From Cereibacter_A sp052244495 (GTDB lineage Bacteria; Pseudomonadota; Alphaproteobacteria; Rhodobacterales; Rhodobacteraceae), in assembly GCA_052244495.1 (NCBI GenBank), contig JBQPXH010000006.1: a DNA stretch of 64,000 nucleotides. The stretch is one strand, 5' to 3'. The notes beneath the pieces were generated by a model. It did not search any database and was not told where the DNA came from. It worked only from the letters and a program-made list of their open reading frames with translations. Position 1 is the stretch's first letter; every line of letters begins with the position of its first letter. This document shows positions 63,552-64,000 of this stretch, one piece after another. The position numbers and the translations under genes are program-made.

Positions 63552-64000
63552 TCAAGGCAGGATTTCGAACCGGTCAACGTCGACCATGCCCCGGTCGGTG
63601 ATCTTCAGATGCGGGATCACCGGCAGCGCGAGGAAGGCCAGCTGCAGGAACGGCTCCTCGAGCGTGACCCCGAGGCTTCGCGCAGCCTCGCGCAATTTCA
63701 CGAGCGCGTCGCGAACCTCCTCGAACGGGCGCAGGCTCATGAGTCCCCCGACCGGAAGGGCCAGTTCGGCCAGGATCTCGCCCTCGGCCGCCACCGCAAA
63801 GCCGCCCTCGATCTCGCGAAGCCGGTTCGCCGCCAGCGCCATGTCGGCGTAGTCCATGCCGACAACCGCGAGGTTGTGATGGTCGTGGCAGACGGTCGAG
63901 GCAATCGCCCCGCGGCGGATGCCGAAGCCGCGGACGAAGCCGGTGGCGCTTCCGCCCGTCAGGCCGTGCCGCTCGATCACGGCGATCCGGGCGAGGTCGC
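63552..64000 (-). CDS. ade: Adenine deaminase, C-terminal part (runs off the window)
   Basis: About 149 residues of the C-terminal region of an Ade-type adenine deaminase, continuing past the window's end on its 5' side. Typical blocks are IERHGLTGG, GFGIRRGAIASTVCHDHHNLAVVGMDYADMALAANRL in parts, GGLMSLRPFEEV, and LQLAFLALPVIPHLKITDRGMVDVDRFE. It deaminates adenine to hypoxanthine and so may feed the purine catabolic genes at 1237-4737. A GTG at 63978-63980 is not the true start because the homology continues through DLARIAV upstream of it. Confidence 0.88.
   Translation of the reverse strand, partial: DLARIAVIERHGLTGGSATGFVRGFGIRRGAIASTVCHDHHNLAVVGMDYADMALAANRLREIEGGFAVAAEGEILAELALPVGGLMSLRPFEEVRDALVKLREAARSLGVTLEEPFLQLAFLALPVIPHLKITDRGMVDVDRFEILP

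Overview
The window is a GC-rich alphaproteobacterial chromosome segment, almost certainly from the Rhodobacter/Cereibacter sphaeroides group. The evidence is a pucBA-type light-harvesting 2 operon with a long PucA tail and paired PpsR-type operators, two parts of the ethylmalonyl-CoA pathway (ccr/ecm and mcl2/mch) flanking a sucCDAB-lpd/mdh/sdh block in the order I recall for R. sphaeroides, a hemP-irpA-bfd-bfr iron locus, and a Rhodobacterales-type FYDLN acidic protein. Coding density is high, most gene junctions are ATGA or TGATG overlaps, and no insertion sequence, phage gene, rRNA or CRISPR array was seen.

Layout. 1-1200: LH2 genes on the minus strand with a two-site PpsR-type promoter. 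1237-6400: purine ring catabolism (HIU hydrolase, an allantoinase-OHCU decarboxylase fusion, ureidoglycine aminohydrolase, ureidoglycolate lyase), a VOC protein and an IclR regulator. 6543-13710: a DUF533 protein, then iron handling (small ORF-hemP-irpA, bfd-bfr, and a di-heme oxidoreductase/imelysin/DUF1513 operon). 13954-18141: an AttEFGH-like ABC exporter with a secreted lipocalin-like partner. 18264-25913: a minus-strand transglutaminase / ATP-grasp-alpha-E / transglutaminase-DUF2126 cluster preceded by a response regulator with a degenerate GGDEF-like half. 26186-31576: a periplasmic 5'-nucleotidase, DUF952-pyrD, a stand-alone Lrp/AsnC effector domain, and a RecD-like helicase with a 57-residue protein. 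31736-53365: a central carbon block with ccr and ecm divergent, sucC-sucD-sucA-sucB-MAPEG-lpd and mdh on the minus strand, then mcl2-NnrU-DUF1737-mch and sdhCDA-two lipoproteins-sdhB on the plus strand. 53665-55985: a DUF6455 protein, a GntR regulator, a YgjP-like metalloprotease and the FYDLN protein. 56099-56174: tRNA-Ala(GGC). 56934-63061: periplasmic nitrate reductase napFDAGHBC. 63218-64000: a small lipoprotein and the 3' end of adenine deaminase, which runs off the window.

How the genes work together. Acetyl-CoA assimilation by the ethylmalonyl-CoA pathway (ccr, ecm, mcl2, mch) sits beside the TCA enzymes that process its succinate and malate. A 34-bp element with two GTGATCAC palindromes 21 bp apart occurs in the same orientation upstream of both sucC and sdhC, so the two TCA operons probably share a regulator. 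FNR-type boxes (TTGAC-N4-ATCAT) precede napF and the DUF6455 gene, consistent with an oxygen-responsive lifestyle together with the PpsR-type LH2 promoter. The purine genes lead to glyoxylate, which this metabolism can use.

The least understood parts are the PucA C-terminal tail, the transglutaminase/ATP-grasp/DUF2126 amide-ligase-like cluster with its regulator, the Att-like exporter, the 37-residue protein before hemP, and the two lipoproteins inserted between sdhA and sdhB.
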